Assembly (NCBI GenBank): GCA_018401495.1
Contig: JAGYJX010000014.1
Coordinates: forward strand, 1-60,637
Length of the DNA: 60,637 bases
Reading direction: 5' to 3'
DNA from: Rhodospirillaceae bacterium
GTDB taxonomy: Bacteria > Pseudomonadota > Alphaproteobacteria > Thalassobaculales > Thalassobaculaceae
Shown here: in pieces, positions 1-9,548 of the stretch
Layout: each line of letters starts with the position of its first letter
How positions within the stretch are numbered: position 1 is the stretch's first letter
The notes under the pieces: model-generated
Database searches by the model: none
Told to the model about the DNA's origin: nothing
The model's input: only the letters and a program-made list of their open reading frames with translations
Program-made: the position numbers and the translations under genes

Positions 1-1154
1 CGGATCCAGCCGCCGCCGAGCACGCGGCTTCCCTGAACGGCGTAGATCACCGCCGCCTGGCCGATCGCGACACCGTGCTGCGGCAGGTCGAGGTCGAGGC
101 GCGCGCCGCCGGCGCCGTCCGGGCGGACGGTCGCCGCCGCCGGCTGCTGGGCCGAGCGCAGCTTGACCAGCGCCCGCAGGCCCGCGGCCGGCGGGCCGTC
201 GCCGCCGCCGAGCCAGTTCAACTCGCCGATCCGGACGGCGCCGGCCGCCAGCGCCTCGCGCGGGCCGACGACGACGCGCCGCGCCTCGGGATCCAGGCGG
301 ACCACGTACAGCGGCTCGGTATCGTCCTCGCCGTCCGGGCCGCGCCGGCCGCCGACGCCGATGCCGCGCCGCTGGCCGACGGTGAAGTGGATGACGCCGT
401 CGTGCCGGCCGAGCACGGCGCCGTCGAGGCCGACGATCTCGCCGGGGTCGGCCGCGCCCGGCCGCAGCCGGCGCACCACCTCGGCGTAGTTGCCGTTCGG
501 CACGAAGCAGATGTCCTGGCTGTCGGGCTTGTCCTGGACGGCGAGCCCGAGGCGGCGCGCCTCGGCGCGGGTCGCGGCCTTGTCGAGGCCGCCGAGCGGG
601 AAGCGCAGGAAGTCGAGCTGGGCCGGCGTGGTGGCGAACAGGAAGTAGCTCTGGTCCTTGCCCGGATCGGCGGCGCGGTGCAGTTCCGGACCGTCCCTTC
701 CGGCGACGCGGCGGACGTAGTGGCCGGTCGCCAGGCACTCGGCCCCGAGGTCGCGGGCGGTCTCCAGCAGGTCGCGGAACTTGACCGTCTGGTTGCAGCG
801 CACGCACGGGATCGGCGTCTCGCCCCGCAGGTAGCTGTCGGCGAAATCGTCGATCACGCTCTGCCGGAACCGGCTCTCGTAGTCGAGCACGTAGTGCGGG
901 ATGCCGATGCGCTCGGCGACCGTGCGGGCGTCGTGGATGTCGGCGCCGGCGCAGCAGGCGCCCTTGCGCGCCACCGCCGCACCATGGTCGTAGAGCTGCA
1001 GGGTGATGCCGACCACGTCGTAGCCGGCCTCCTTCAGCAGCGCCGCCGTCACCGAGCTGTCGACGCCGCCCGACATCGCCACCACCACCCGCCGGGCGGC
1101 GCGCGGGCCCGGCAGGCCGAGGTCGAGGTCGGGAAGTGCGGCGGACGTCGTCAT
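1..1154 (-). CDS. mnmA: tRNA-specific 2-thiouridylase MnmA (3' end cut by window edge)
   Basis: MnmA activates and thiolates U34 of tRNA Lys/Glu/Gln, taking sulfur from a persulfide relay. Translating the minus strand from the ATG at 1154 gives one uninterrupted frame of about 384 residues up to the edge. The N-terminal PP-loop SGGVDSS is at residues 28-34. Downstream lie the catalytic-cysteine motif PCVRCNQ, the ATGHY motif, and the second cysteine in SQDICFV. The last visible residues (GGGWI) match the usual C-terminal beta-barrel, so only a few residues are missing. The N-terminus carries about 20 residues before the PP-loop strand, common in alphaproteobacteria. A cysteine desulfurase lies two genes upstream on the same strand and could supply sulfur, although general desulfurases normally do this. 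Identification is secure; the true C-terminus is outside the window. Confidence 0.95.
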   Translation of the reverse strand, partial: MTTSAALPDLDLGLPGPRAARRVVVAMSGGVDSSVTAALLKEAGYDVVGITLQLYDHGAAVARKGACCAGADIHDARTVAERIGIPHYVLDYESRFRQSVIDDFADSYLRGETPIPCVRCNQTVKFRDLLETARDLGAECLATGHYVRRVAGRDGPELHRAADPGKDQSYFLFATTPAQLDFLRFPLGGLDKAATRAEARRLGLAVQDKPDSQDICFVPNGNYAEVVRRLRPGAADPGEIVGLDGAVLGRHDGVIHFTVGQRRGIGVGGRRGPDGEDDTEPLYVVRLDPEARRVVVGPREALAAGAVRIGELNWLGGGDGPPAAGLRALVKLRSAQQPAAATVRPDGAGGARLDLDLPQHGVAIGQAAVIYAVQGSRVLGGGWI

Positions 1155-1198
1155 GCGGGGGATATAGGCCCTGGGGCGGCGGGCGCGCAACCGCGGGC

Positions 1199-1903
1199 TC
1201 AGTTTCGCCCGGCGGCGTCGAGCCCCATCTGCCAGAAGCCGACCTCCAGATCGGTCGCCTGCCGGAACGTCCGCGCCAGGTCGTCGAACCGCGCCGCCCC
1301 GCCGCGCCGCGCCGCCAGCGCTTCGACCTGCGCCACCGAGGCCCGCACCACCGAGCGGTAGTCCTCGCCGGCGTACACCGCGATCCAGGCATCGTACGGG
1401 TTGGCGGCCCCGCGCCGGGTCGCCGGGTCGGCGGCCAGTCCCTCGCCGATCACGCCGTAGCCGACGACGCAGGGGGCGAGCGCCGCGAACAGGTCGAGCA
1501 GGTCGCCGGCGTGGCCGCGGTCCAGCACATAGCGGGTGTAGGCGACGCAGGCCGGGTCCTCCGGCACCGCCGCCATGTCGGCCTCGGTCATACCCCAGCC
1601 GGCGCAGTACTGGACGTGCAGTTTCATTTCGGTATCGATCAGAGCCGACAGCGTTGCGGAGGCGTAACGCATGTCGTCCAGGCGATCGGCCTTGTAGGCG
1701 GCGAGCGCGTAGGCCCGCGCGAAATGGATCAGGAACAGGTAGTCCTGGGCCAGGTAGTGCCGGAACGCCGGCTCCGGCAGGGTGCCGTCGCCGAGGCCGG
1801 CGACGAAGCGGTGCCGGGTGTAGGCCTCCCAGGACTCCGGGCAGGACTCGATCAGCCGGGCGACGAACGAGCCGGCGGGGACGAGGGCGGTGCGGTCGGT
1901 CAT
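1199..1903 (-). CDS. tenA: TenA-family thiaminase II / aminopyrimidine aminohydrolase
   Basis: This cytosolic enzyme hydrolyses degraded thiamine (aminopyrimidine) so that hydroxymethylpyrimidine can be salvaged for thiamine synthesis. The 234-aa protein has the length and all-helical character of the TenA/THI-4 family. The expected nucleophilic cysteine is C145 in [13 protein letters not shown], and the acidic residue near the C-terminus is in [11 protein letters not shown]. The frame is intact. It lies 44 bp downstream of mnmA's start on the same strand and only about 20 bp downstream of the cysteine desulfurase stop, so the three may be co-transcribed (desulfurase-tenA-mnmA). No thi-box riboswitch is evident between desulfurase and tenA. 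Some family members are annotated as transcriptional activators for historical reasons; the enzymatic role is the better supported one. Confidence 0.9.
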   Translation of the reverse strand: MTDRTALVPAGSFVARLIESCPESWEAYTRHRFVAGLGDGTLPEPAFRHYLAQDYLFLIHFARAYALAAYKADRLDDMRYASATLSALIDTEMKLHVQYCAGWGMTEADMAAVPEDPACVAYTRYVLDRGHAGDLLDLFAALAPCVVGYGVIGEGLAADPATRRGAANPYDAWIAVYAGEDYRSVVRASVAQVEALAARRGGAARFDDLARTFRQATDLEVGFWQMGLDAAGRN

Positions 1904-1925
1904 GTCGGTTCCCTTTTGGAGAAAT

Positions 1926-3042
1926 TCAGGCGGCGCGGGCGGCGGGCGAAAGACGGTTCCGCATGGCGCACCACGCGGCGACGAACCGGTCGATCTCGGC
2001 GGCGGTCGTGGTCCAGCCGAGGCTGACCCGGATCGCCTGGCCGGCGATCGGGTCGTCGCCCAGCATGGCGGCGAGCACGTGCGAGCGCTTCACCTTGCCG
2101 GACGAGCAGGCCGAGCCGGCGCTGACCGCCATGCCGGCGAGGTCGAGCGCCATCACCTGGGTCTCCGCCGGCACCCCCGGCAGGCCGAGGCAGGTGGTGG
2201 CGATCCGCCCGGCGCCGGCGCCCAGCACCCGCGCCTCCGGGGCGGCGGCCAGCACCGCCGCCTCCAGCCGGTCGCGCAACGCCAGCAGGCGCACCAGTTC
2301 CTCGGCGGCCGCCGGCGGCGACCGCCTCGGCGGCGGCGCCGAAACCGGCGATGCCGGGCAGGTTCTCGGTGCCGGACCGGCGCCCGCGCTCCTGCCCGCC
2401 GCCCAGCGCCAGCGGCCGCAGCGCCAGCGCCGGCCGCACCAGCAGCGCCCCGACCCCGGCCGGGCCGCCGATCTTGTGGCCGGAAAGCGCGACCAGATCG
2501 GCGTCGGCGAGCGGCGCCGGGTCGAGCCGGCCCGCGCCCTGCACCGCGTCGACATGGACCAGGGCACCGGCCGCCCGGGCCAGCCGGATCGCCTCGGCGA
2601 CCGGCTGGACCACACCGGTCTCGTTGTTCACCCACATCACCGACACCAGCGCCGGCGCGTCGTCGGCGGCCAGACGCCGCTCCAGATCGGCGAGGTCGAG
2701 GCGCCCCTCGGCGTCGACGGCGATCCGCTCCGCGCCCTCGGCGACGGCCAGCACCGCGTCGTGCTCGATCGCCGAGACCAGCAGCCGCGGCCGTCCCGGG
2801 CCGCGCACCGCCAGCGCGTCGGCCTCGGTGCCGCCCGAGGTGAACACCACCTGCTCGGGCGGACGTCCCACCAGCGCCGCCACCCGGGCCCGCGCCGCCT
2901 CGAGACGGCCGCGCGCCGCCCGGCCGGCGGCGTGCACCGACGACGGGTTGCCGACGGCGCGCGCCGCCTCGGCCATGGCGTCGAGGGCGGCCGGACGCAC
3001 CGGCGTGGTGGCGTTGTGGTCGAGGTAGACGAGATCGCGCAT
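1926..3042 (-). CDS. Cysteine desulfurase, NifS/IscS type (frame broken near 2320)
   Basis: This PLP enzyme converts cysteine to alanine and passes a persulfide to Fe-S assembly or tRNA thiolation partners. The first frame (from ATG 3042) covers DHNATTPV, the TSGGTEAD cofactor motif, IEHDAV (H94) and the Schiff-base lysine K190 in LSGHKIGGP, up to AAEAVAAGG. The rest, including the active-site cysteine in [10 protein letters not shown] and a normal C-terminus, continues in another frame from about 2320 to 1926. Both halves are full quality and the combined length (about 372 aa) is normal, so a small indel in the GC-rich run at 2310-2330 is the likely cause and not decay. The symbol is left empty because NifS, IscS and MnmA-dedicated types cannot be separated here. 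It probably heads a transcript with tenA and mnmA. Confidence 0.85.
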
Positions 3043-3219
3043 GGAACGGTTCCGGGCTCGCCTCCGACGTAGGGACCCGGTGCCGCCGGGTCAATCGCGA
3101 GCGGATTCCGGGCGGCACTTGATTCGCCGCCGGCGCCGCCGACTTTCATCGGAATCGACAAAATGACACTCGGCGCGCTATGTCCACCCCTCACGCCGAG
3201 GTCGGCCGCGAGGACAAAG

Positions 3220-3879
3220 ATGCCTGAAGTCACGATCAACGGCCCCGAAGGACGCATCGAGGGGCGGTATCTCCACGCTCAGGAGCCGAACGCGCCGATC
3301 GCCCTGATGCTGCACCCGCATCCGCAGCACGGCGGCACCATGAACAACAAGGTCGTCTATTCGCTCTACCAGACCTTCGTGGCGCGCGGGTTCTCGACGC
3401 TGCGCTTCAACTTCCGCGGCGTCGGCCGCTCGCAGGGCATTTACACCGGCGGCGAGGGCGAGCTGTCCGACGCGGCCACCGCCCTGGACTGGCTGCAGAC
3501 CTACAACCCGAACGCCCGCTACTGCTGGATCGCCGGGTTCTCGTTCGGCGCCTGGATCGGCATGCAGCTGCTGATGCGGCGCCCGGAGATCACCGGCTTC
3601 GTGTCGGTGGCGCCGCCGGCGAACATGTTCGACTTCACCTTCCTCGCCCCCTGCCCGGCCTCCGGGCTGGTGGTGCAGGGCGACCAGGACGACATCGTGC
3701 CGCCGGAATCGGTCAAGAAGCTGGTCGACAAGCTGTCGTCCCAGCGCGGCATCACCATCACCCACTCGGTGATCAAGGGCGCCAACCACTTCTTCGGCCA
3801 GCAGATCGACCAGCTGACCAGCATCACCGGCAACTACCTCGACAAGTCGATCGCCGCCCACGACAAGGCGTCGGCCTGA
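3220..3879 (+). CDS. Alpha/beta hydrolase (dienelactone-hydrolase-like clan)
   Basis: The 219-aa protein belongs to a conserved bacterial alpha/beta hydrolase family of unknown substrate. Visible features are the oxyanion segment HPHPQHGG (32-39), the nucleophile elbow GFSFG with S108, the acid loop GDQDDIVPPE and the catalytic histidine in KGANHFF. Translation most likely starts at ATG 3220, which begins with MPEVTING as in homologues; an in-frame ATG at 3163 would add a 19-residue unlikely leader. The frame is intact. It is convergent with anmK: its TGA (3877-3879) lies within a perfect palindrome shared with anmK's stop. No signal peptide is seen, so a cytosolic location is inferred. Confidence 0.85.
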   Translation: MPEVTINGPEGRIEGRYLHAQEPNAPIALMLHPHPQHGGTMNNKVVYSLYQTFVARGFSTLRFNFRGVGRSQGIYTGGEGELSDAATALDWLQTYNPNARYCWIAGFSFGAWIGMQLLMRRPEITGFVSVAPPANMFDFTFLAPCPASGLVVQGDQDDIVPPESVKKLVDKLSSQRGITITHSVIKGANHFFGQQIDQLTSITGNYLDKSIAAHDKASA

Positions 3880-3889
3880 CCCGGGTCAG
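3876..3889. repeat. 14-bp perfect palindrome containing both convergent stop codons
   Basis: CTGACCCGGGTCAG reads identically on both strands. It contains the TGA of the hydrolase (3877-3879) and, on the other strand, the TGA of anmK (3886-3888). It could form a short hairpin in either transcript, but there is no T-tract, so it is not a classical terminator. Confidence 0.6.
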
Positions 3890-4977
3890 CCGCGGCGCGG
3901 GTGCAGGCGGCCTCCGGTCAACGGCCGCGGCGCCCGGGTGGTGCCCGGAAAGCTGATCGGCAGGCCGAGCCGGCTGCGCACCGCGAGGTAGCCGAAGGCC
4001 TGCGCCTCCAGCGCGTCGCCATCCCACCCGAGCGCGTCGGCGTCCTCGACCGGAACCCCGAGGCGGGCGCGCAGGCCGGCCATCAGGACCGGGTTGCGCC
4101 GGCCGCCCCGCACACGATCCAGCGCGCCGGCGGCGACGGCAGCCAGCCGACCGCCTTCACCACCGCCTCGACCGAGAACGCCGCCAGCAGCGCCGCCCCG
4201 TCGGCGGCGCTCAGCCCGACGGTCGCGGCCGAGAGCACCGCCGCGAACTCGTCGCGGTCGAGGGATTTCGGCGGCCGGCGGCTGAAGAACGGGTGCTCGA
4301 CCAGCCGGGCCAGCCGCTCGGCATCGACCCGCCCGGCAGCCGCCAGCGCGCCGTCGGCATCGTGGCTGGCGCCGATGGTGCGCCGGCACCAGTCGTCGAG
4401 CGGCGCGTTCGCCGGGCCGGTGTCGAAGGCCAGCAGGTCGTCAGTGCCGGGCCCGATCCAGGTGACGTTGCCGACCCCGCCGAGGTTGAGCACCGCAAGC
4501 GGCCGCTCCAGCCCGCCGGCCAGCGCCCGGTGATAGGCCGGGGCCAGCGGCGCCCCTCGCCCCCGCCGCCACGTCGGCGTAGCGCAGCCCGTCCACCACA
4601 TCGACGCCGACCGCGGCCGCCAGCCGGGCGCCGTCGCCGATCTGCCGGGTGATGCCGCGGTCGGGCTCGTGCCGGATGGTGTGGCCATGGAAGCCGACGA
4701 CGTCGACCTCGCCCGGCGCCAGGCCGGCCATGTCCATCAGCCGCCGGACCGCGACCGCGTGACGGTCGGTCAACTCGGTCTCGACGCCGGCGACGTCGCC
4801 CCGCTCGCCCAGCACCGATCGCAACCGGGCCCGGAACGGCTCGTCGTACGGAATCGTCAGCGCCGGACCGAAATCGACGCGCAGGTCGCCGTCGGTGACG
4901 ATCACCGCGGCGTCGATGCCGTCCATGGAGGTGCCGCTCATCAGGCCGATGGCGGTGATCGGATCTCGCCCCGTCAT
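3886..4977 (-). CDS. anmK: Anhydro-N-acetylmuramic acid kinase AnmK (two frame breaks)
   Basis: AnmK phosphorylates and hydrolyses 1,6-anhydro-MurNAc to MurNAc-6-phosphate during peptidoglycan recycling in the cytosol. From ATG 4977 the first frame shows the ATP-binding [16 protein letters not shown] and the FHGHTIRH and IGDGARLA segments. At about 4555 it moves to a second frame with [14 protein letters not shown] and [12 protein letters not shown]. At about 4115 it moves to a third frame ending in the typical [24 protein letters not shown] tail. The total of 1,092 bases is an exact multiple of three, so the two indels compensate, and the reconstructed length of about 363 aa is normal. Sequencing error is the likely explanation. 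It is divergent from tyrS (95 bp between starts), an arrangement often seen in alphaproteobacteria. An AmpD-like amidase elsewhere in the window (27792) would act earlier in the same recycling route. Confidence 0.88.
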
Positions 4978-5072
4978 CTCCCGACTGTCCCGCAGCGAAT
5001 GTCGACTGGCAAGCGGCGCCTGTGCTACATCCCGTCGCCCCGAGCCTGCGCCCGACTTGACGGACCCGAACC

Positions 5073-6324
5073 ATGACCGCGCCCCGCTCCGACTTCCTGA
5101 AGGCGATCGTCGATCGCGGCTTCTTCCACCAGTGCACCGACTTGGAGGGCCTGGACGCCGAGTTCGCGTCACGCATGGTCACGGGCTACATCGGCTTCGA
5201 CTGCACCGCCGACAGCCTGCACATCGGCTCGCTGCTGCAGATCATGCTGCTGCGCTGGATGCAGAAGACCGGCCACAAGCCGATCGTGCTGATGGGCGGC
5301 GGCACTTCGAAGATCGGCGACCCGTCGTTCAAGGACGAGGCGCGCAAGCTGCTGTCCGAGGACGACATCGCCCACAACAAGGCCGGCATCCAGCAGGTCT
5401 TCGACAAGTACCTCGGCTTCGGCGACGCGCCGTCCGACGCGGTCATGGTCGACAACGCCGACTGGCTCGACCGGCTCGAGTACATCCCGTTCCTGCGGAA
5501 CTACGGCGCGCATTTCTCGGTCAACCGGATGCTGAGTTTCGACTCGGTCCGGCTGCGGCTGGAGCGCGAGCAGTCGCTGAGCTTCCTCGAGTTCAACTAC
5601 ATGATCCTGCAGGCCTACGACTTCCTGGAGCTGCGCCGGCGCTACGGCTGCGTGCTGCAGATGGGCGGCTCGGACCAGTGGGGCAACATCGTCAACGGCG
5701 TCGAGCTGACGCGCCGGGTCGACCAGCAGACGATCTACGGCCTGACCTCGCCGCTGATCACCACCGCGTCCGGGGCGAAGATGGGCAAGACCGCCCAGGG
5801 CGCGGTGTGGCTCAACGCCGACCGCCTCAGCCCGTATGATTTCTGGCAGTTCTGGCGCAACACCGAGGACGCCGACGTCGGCCGGTTCCTGAAGCTGTTC
5901 ACCGAGATGCCGCTCGACGAGATCGCCCGGCTGGAGGCGCTCGGCGGCGCCGAGATCAACGACGCCAAGAAGATCCTGGCGACCGAGGTCACCGCGCTCT
6001 GCCACGGCCGGGCCGCCGCCGACGAGGCGGCGGAGACCGCCCGCCGGACCTTCGAGGACGGGCAGTCGGCCGAGGGCCTGCCGAGCGTCGATCGTGGCGC
6101 GCGGCGAGCTGGCCGGGCTGTCGGTGGTGGACGCGCTCAGGCGCGCCGGCCTCGCCGCCTCGAACGGCGAGGCGCGGCGGCTGATCCGCGGCGGCGGCGC
6201 GCGCGTCAACGACCGGCTGGTCGAGGACGAGAACGCCGCCCTGGCCGAGGCCGACATCGACGCCGACGGGGTCATCAAGCTGTCGGCCGGGCGCAAGCGT
6301 CACGCCCTGCTGCGGGTGGCGTAG
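5073..6324 (+). CDS. tyrS: Tyrosyl-tRNA synthetase (frame broken near 6090)
   Basis: TyrS is a class I aminoacyl-tRNA synthetase charging tRNA-Tyr. From ATG 5073 one frame gives the catalytic domain: [17 protein letters not shown] carries the HIGH-type signature, [11 protein letters not shown] the tyrosine/adenylate pocket, and [14 protein letters not shown] the KMSKS-type loop in its KMGKT variant. After LPSVD (about 6085) the frame breaks, and the C-terminal S4-like RNA-binding domain ([18 protein letters not shown] to [10 protein letters not shown]) continues in another frame to 6324. Reconstructed length is about 417 aa, as expected. The gene is essential and single-copy in most bacteria, so the break is almost certainly an assembly artefact. 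It is convergent with the AsmA-like gene with about 10 bp between stops. Confidence 0.93.
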
Positions 6325-6334
6325 CGGCCGGCTT

Positions 6335-9300
6335 CTACTTGCCGCGGTCCTCGCGGACCCCTGGGCCCGGGGCCGATGGTGCCGGCGCCTCGACGACCGG
6401 GGCATCCGCCGGGCTCTCGGCGGTCGACAGCAGGTCGCGCAGGAAGCCTGGCGCCAACGCGGTCAACGGGTTCACGGTGACCGCCGGATCGTCCATGGTG
6501 CCCCGCACCCGGAACTCGGTCGCCAGCAGCCCCTCGCCCTCGCCACCGGTCAGCAGTTCGCCGAACACCGGGATCCGGTCGATGAGACGCGACAGCGAGT
6601 AGGCCGGCGCCACCATCCCGACGAAATCGATCAGGTCGCTGGAGCGGTCGTACGCCCCCTCGACCTTGAGGCCGAGGCCCGGCCCGTAGGCCAGTCCGTC
6701 GCGCGCCTCGATCCGGTCCGAGGTCAGGGTGATCCCGACCCGGGCCCTGGAGAACCGGATACCCTCGCCGCGCAGGACGTCGGCGAGACCGGTGAACGAG
6801 GCGACCGACAGCACGCGGGCCAGCACCGGCGCGTTGACGACGCGGAACTCGTCGATCCGGGCGGTCGCCTCCATGCCGTCGTCGAGGCCCAGCCCTGTAA
6901 CGGTCCCGTCGACGGCGAGCCGGCCGCCGCGGATCGTCTCGACGATGTCGAACGCTGCCAGAAACTCGCCGGCATCCTCGGCCCGCAGCGTCAGGCGGCG
7001 CTGCCCATCGACCGGAAGCACGGCAAGCGTGGCCAGTCCCGCGCCCACCCGTCCCCGCAGATCGAGCGATATCAGACGGTCTCCGGCCTGGCGAACCGCC
7101 AGCGTGGCCGCGCCGAGCGACGCCTTGCGCGTGACGATCAGGGTGTCCGCCGCGAGGCGGACGTCGAGGGCGAGGTCGCTCTCGTCCTCCGTTGAGGGAT
7201 CCTCGGGGTCGAGCACCGGCGAGAGGTCGATGGTGGGACCGCGCAAGGCGATCCGCCACTCCCCGGACGGCAGTCGCTCCACGCGGCCGGCCGCGTCGGT
7301 CCGGCCGATCCGGATCCGGGCGAGGTCGACCGTCCGCGGCCGCCCTCCTTCGCCGAGCGCCGCCACGGCCTGCACCGACATGGCACCGGCCTTCATGTCG
7401 AACTCGTCGACCGAGACCGGAACACCGTCGCGCACCGTCAGCCGCGCCCGCAGAATGCCGCTGGCGCCTGCCGGCTTGCCCCAACCGAGTTCGTCGACCC
7501 GCAGCCAGGCGTTCTGCAGATCGGCCGTCAGGCTGACCGTCTCGACGCCATCCGGCCGGGTTTCCGACTGGGCATCGACCGCCATCCGGCCACCCATCAT
7601 CGCGCCGAGATCGAGGCCGAAGGCAGCGAGGCTGTCGCGGGTCGCCGTCGTGATGATTCGGCCGCGGCTGGTGTAGGGCCCACGGGTGTGAAAGCGCTGG
7701 TCGAGCGAGACCTCCGAACGAGCCCCCAGGACCATGCCGGCGCCCGACAGCGTCATGCCGGATCCGTCCAGTTCGAGCTTCAGGTCGGCGTCGGCGAGGG
7801 TCTCGCCGGCGACCACTCCCGGCAGCAGGACGTCGGTCAGGTTGGCCGACGCCGCCAGCTTCACCTGGTCGAGTTTCAAATCCTTCAGCAACGGGAAGTC
7901 GAAGCGCAGCCGGGCGCCCGCCTTGCCGGCAACGGTGGAGACATCCAGGCCGAGCTCGCTGGGGTAGCCGAGCGGCTCGTGATCGATGACCCGCAGGGCG
8001 TCGCGCAGCGGACCGCGCACCGCGACATCGATCTCGGCGAACTCGTCCTCCGCCACCATGCCGTGGATCCGCACCCTGGACGGATCCAGCTTCAGGCGGT
8101 CGAGGCGGCCGTCGGTGACTGAGATGTCAAAGCTGTCGGCGTCGTAGAGGGCGGTCCCGACGATCCCGACGATGGGTGGGAGCGGGCGAAAGTAATGAGC
8201 GGTGACTCCGCTGAAATCGATCCGGCCCCCGAGGCTGTCGAGCCGGAACGTGCCCGGGTCGACCGGATCCAGCCAGGCCTCCGCGCGCACGCTGGCGTTC
8301 GGCACCACGCCGTCGCGAAGGTTCTGGGTCACCCACTCGCGCGCCGGCGGTCCCGCGCTTTCCGGCCAGAAGCGCTCCAGGTCGTCGACCGGCAGATCCT
8401 CGGCAGCGCCGTCCACGGTGACGCTGTAGCCTGTCCCGCTCCGCACCGCGGTCGAGGTCAGCGTGAGCGTCGGCCCGGACAGATCGATGGTGGCGGTCAG
8501 TTCGGCCGCGTCGAGGTCGGGGGCAACGGCCAGGCGGACCGTGGCACCGGCGATCTCGACCGGCCGGTCCAGCAAACCCGGCGACCGCGACGCTGCCGGC
8601 CGCGACGACGAGGTCGGCGGAGCCGGTCAGGCCCTTGCCGTCGAGCCCCGAGGTCGCCCTGACGACGCCACCCACCGGCAGCTTGATGCCGGCGAGCTTG
8701 GACAGCGACGGGTGCAGGCTGGCGATCGCGTCGATCGGCACGCGACTGGTGCGGGCCTCGACCTGCACCACGCCGTCGCCGCGTCGATAGTCGCCGGTCA
8801 GGTCGATCGGCGTGCGGACGCCGCCATCCCACGACAGGGTGCCGCTGCCGTTGAAGGCCAGCCCCGGGGCGGTGCGCCGCAGCGCTGCCGACACCTCTTC
8901 GGCGGCCAGGGTGACACCACGCTGGCCGTCGACCAGTCGGATGCGCGCGCCCGAGACGTCGATTTCGAGCAGGTCGGACAGCGGTCCCCCGGGCTCGGCG
9001 TCGGCGAACGACCGCAGCAGGCCGGCCAGGTCGAAGTCGCCGCCCGTGTCGTCGGACTCCGGCATCAGCCGCCAGCCGCCATCCGCGGTTCGCGCCACCG
9101 TGATTCGCGGGTCGAGGACATTGATCCGCCTCGGGGCCAGGCGGCCGGCGATCAGCGCCTTCGGACTCAGCGCGACCGCCACCGACCCGACGCGCACCCG
9201 AACCGCGCCGTCCGGCTCGACCAGGGTCACGTCGCGAGCGACCACTTCCAGGGCGCGGTCCCAGCCGCTCCAGGAAATCTCGGCCCCGCCGACGTCGGCC

Positions 9301-9470
9301 TGCAGAGCGGCTCCCGGCGGGCTCAGCATCGCCTCGACGTAGGGGCGCAGGCCGTCGAGGATGATCGGACCCTCGGACAGCCGCCACGCCAGGACAGCGC
9401 CCGCCAGGATCACGCCGACGACGAGCGCGAGCGCGATCTCGAGGCAGACGACGGCGATGCGATGGATCAC
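6335..9470 (-). CDS. YhdP/AsmA-like envelope protein with DUF3971 (frame broken near 8575)
   Basis: The reconstructed protein of about 1,045 residues resembles YhdP/AsmA-clan proteins, large periplasm-spanning beta-helical bridges implicated in phospholipid transport to the outer membrane. The N-terminal part (from 9470) begins with one membrane anchor, [22 protein letters not shown], continues with beta-rich sequence and a DUF3971-like region, and breaks near 8575. The second frame (8575 to 6335) carries the rest, including the AsmA-like C-terminal segment ([67 protein letters not shown]) and a proline-rich tail. The start is a GTG at 9470; an ATG at 9495 lies in a different frame and would need another indel. 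Divergent from glnE (78 bp between starts), a recurrent alphaproteobacterial arrangement as far as I know. Confidence 0.8.
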
Positions 9471-9548
9471 GGGTTCGAAACCCCGCAGGAGACATGTTGG
9501 CGGCGTCGTGGTGATAGCACGTAACTCCCTGCCCGACGACGCCCCGTC

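Noticed and set aside
75..1361. Long open plus-strand frame over the left edge
   Set aside because: Translation is arginine/alanine-rich low-complexity antisense to mnmA, which has all catalytic motifs on the minus strand.
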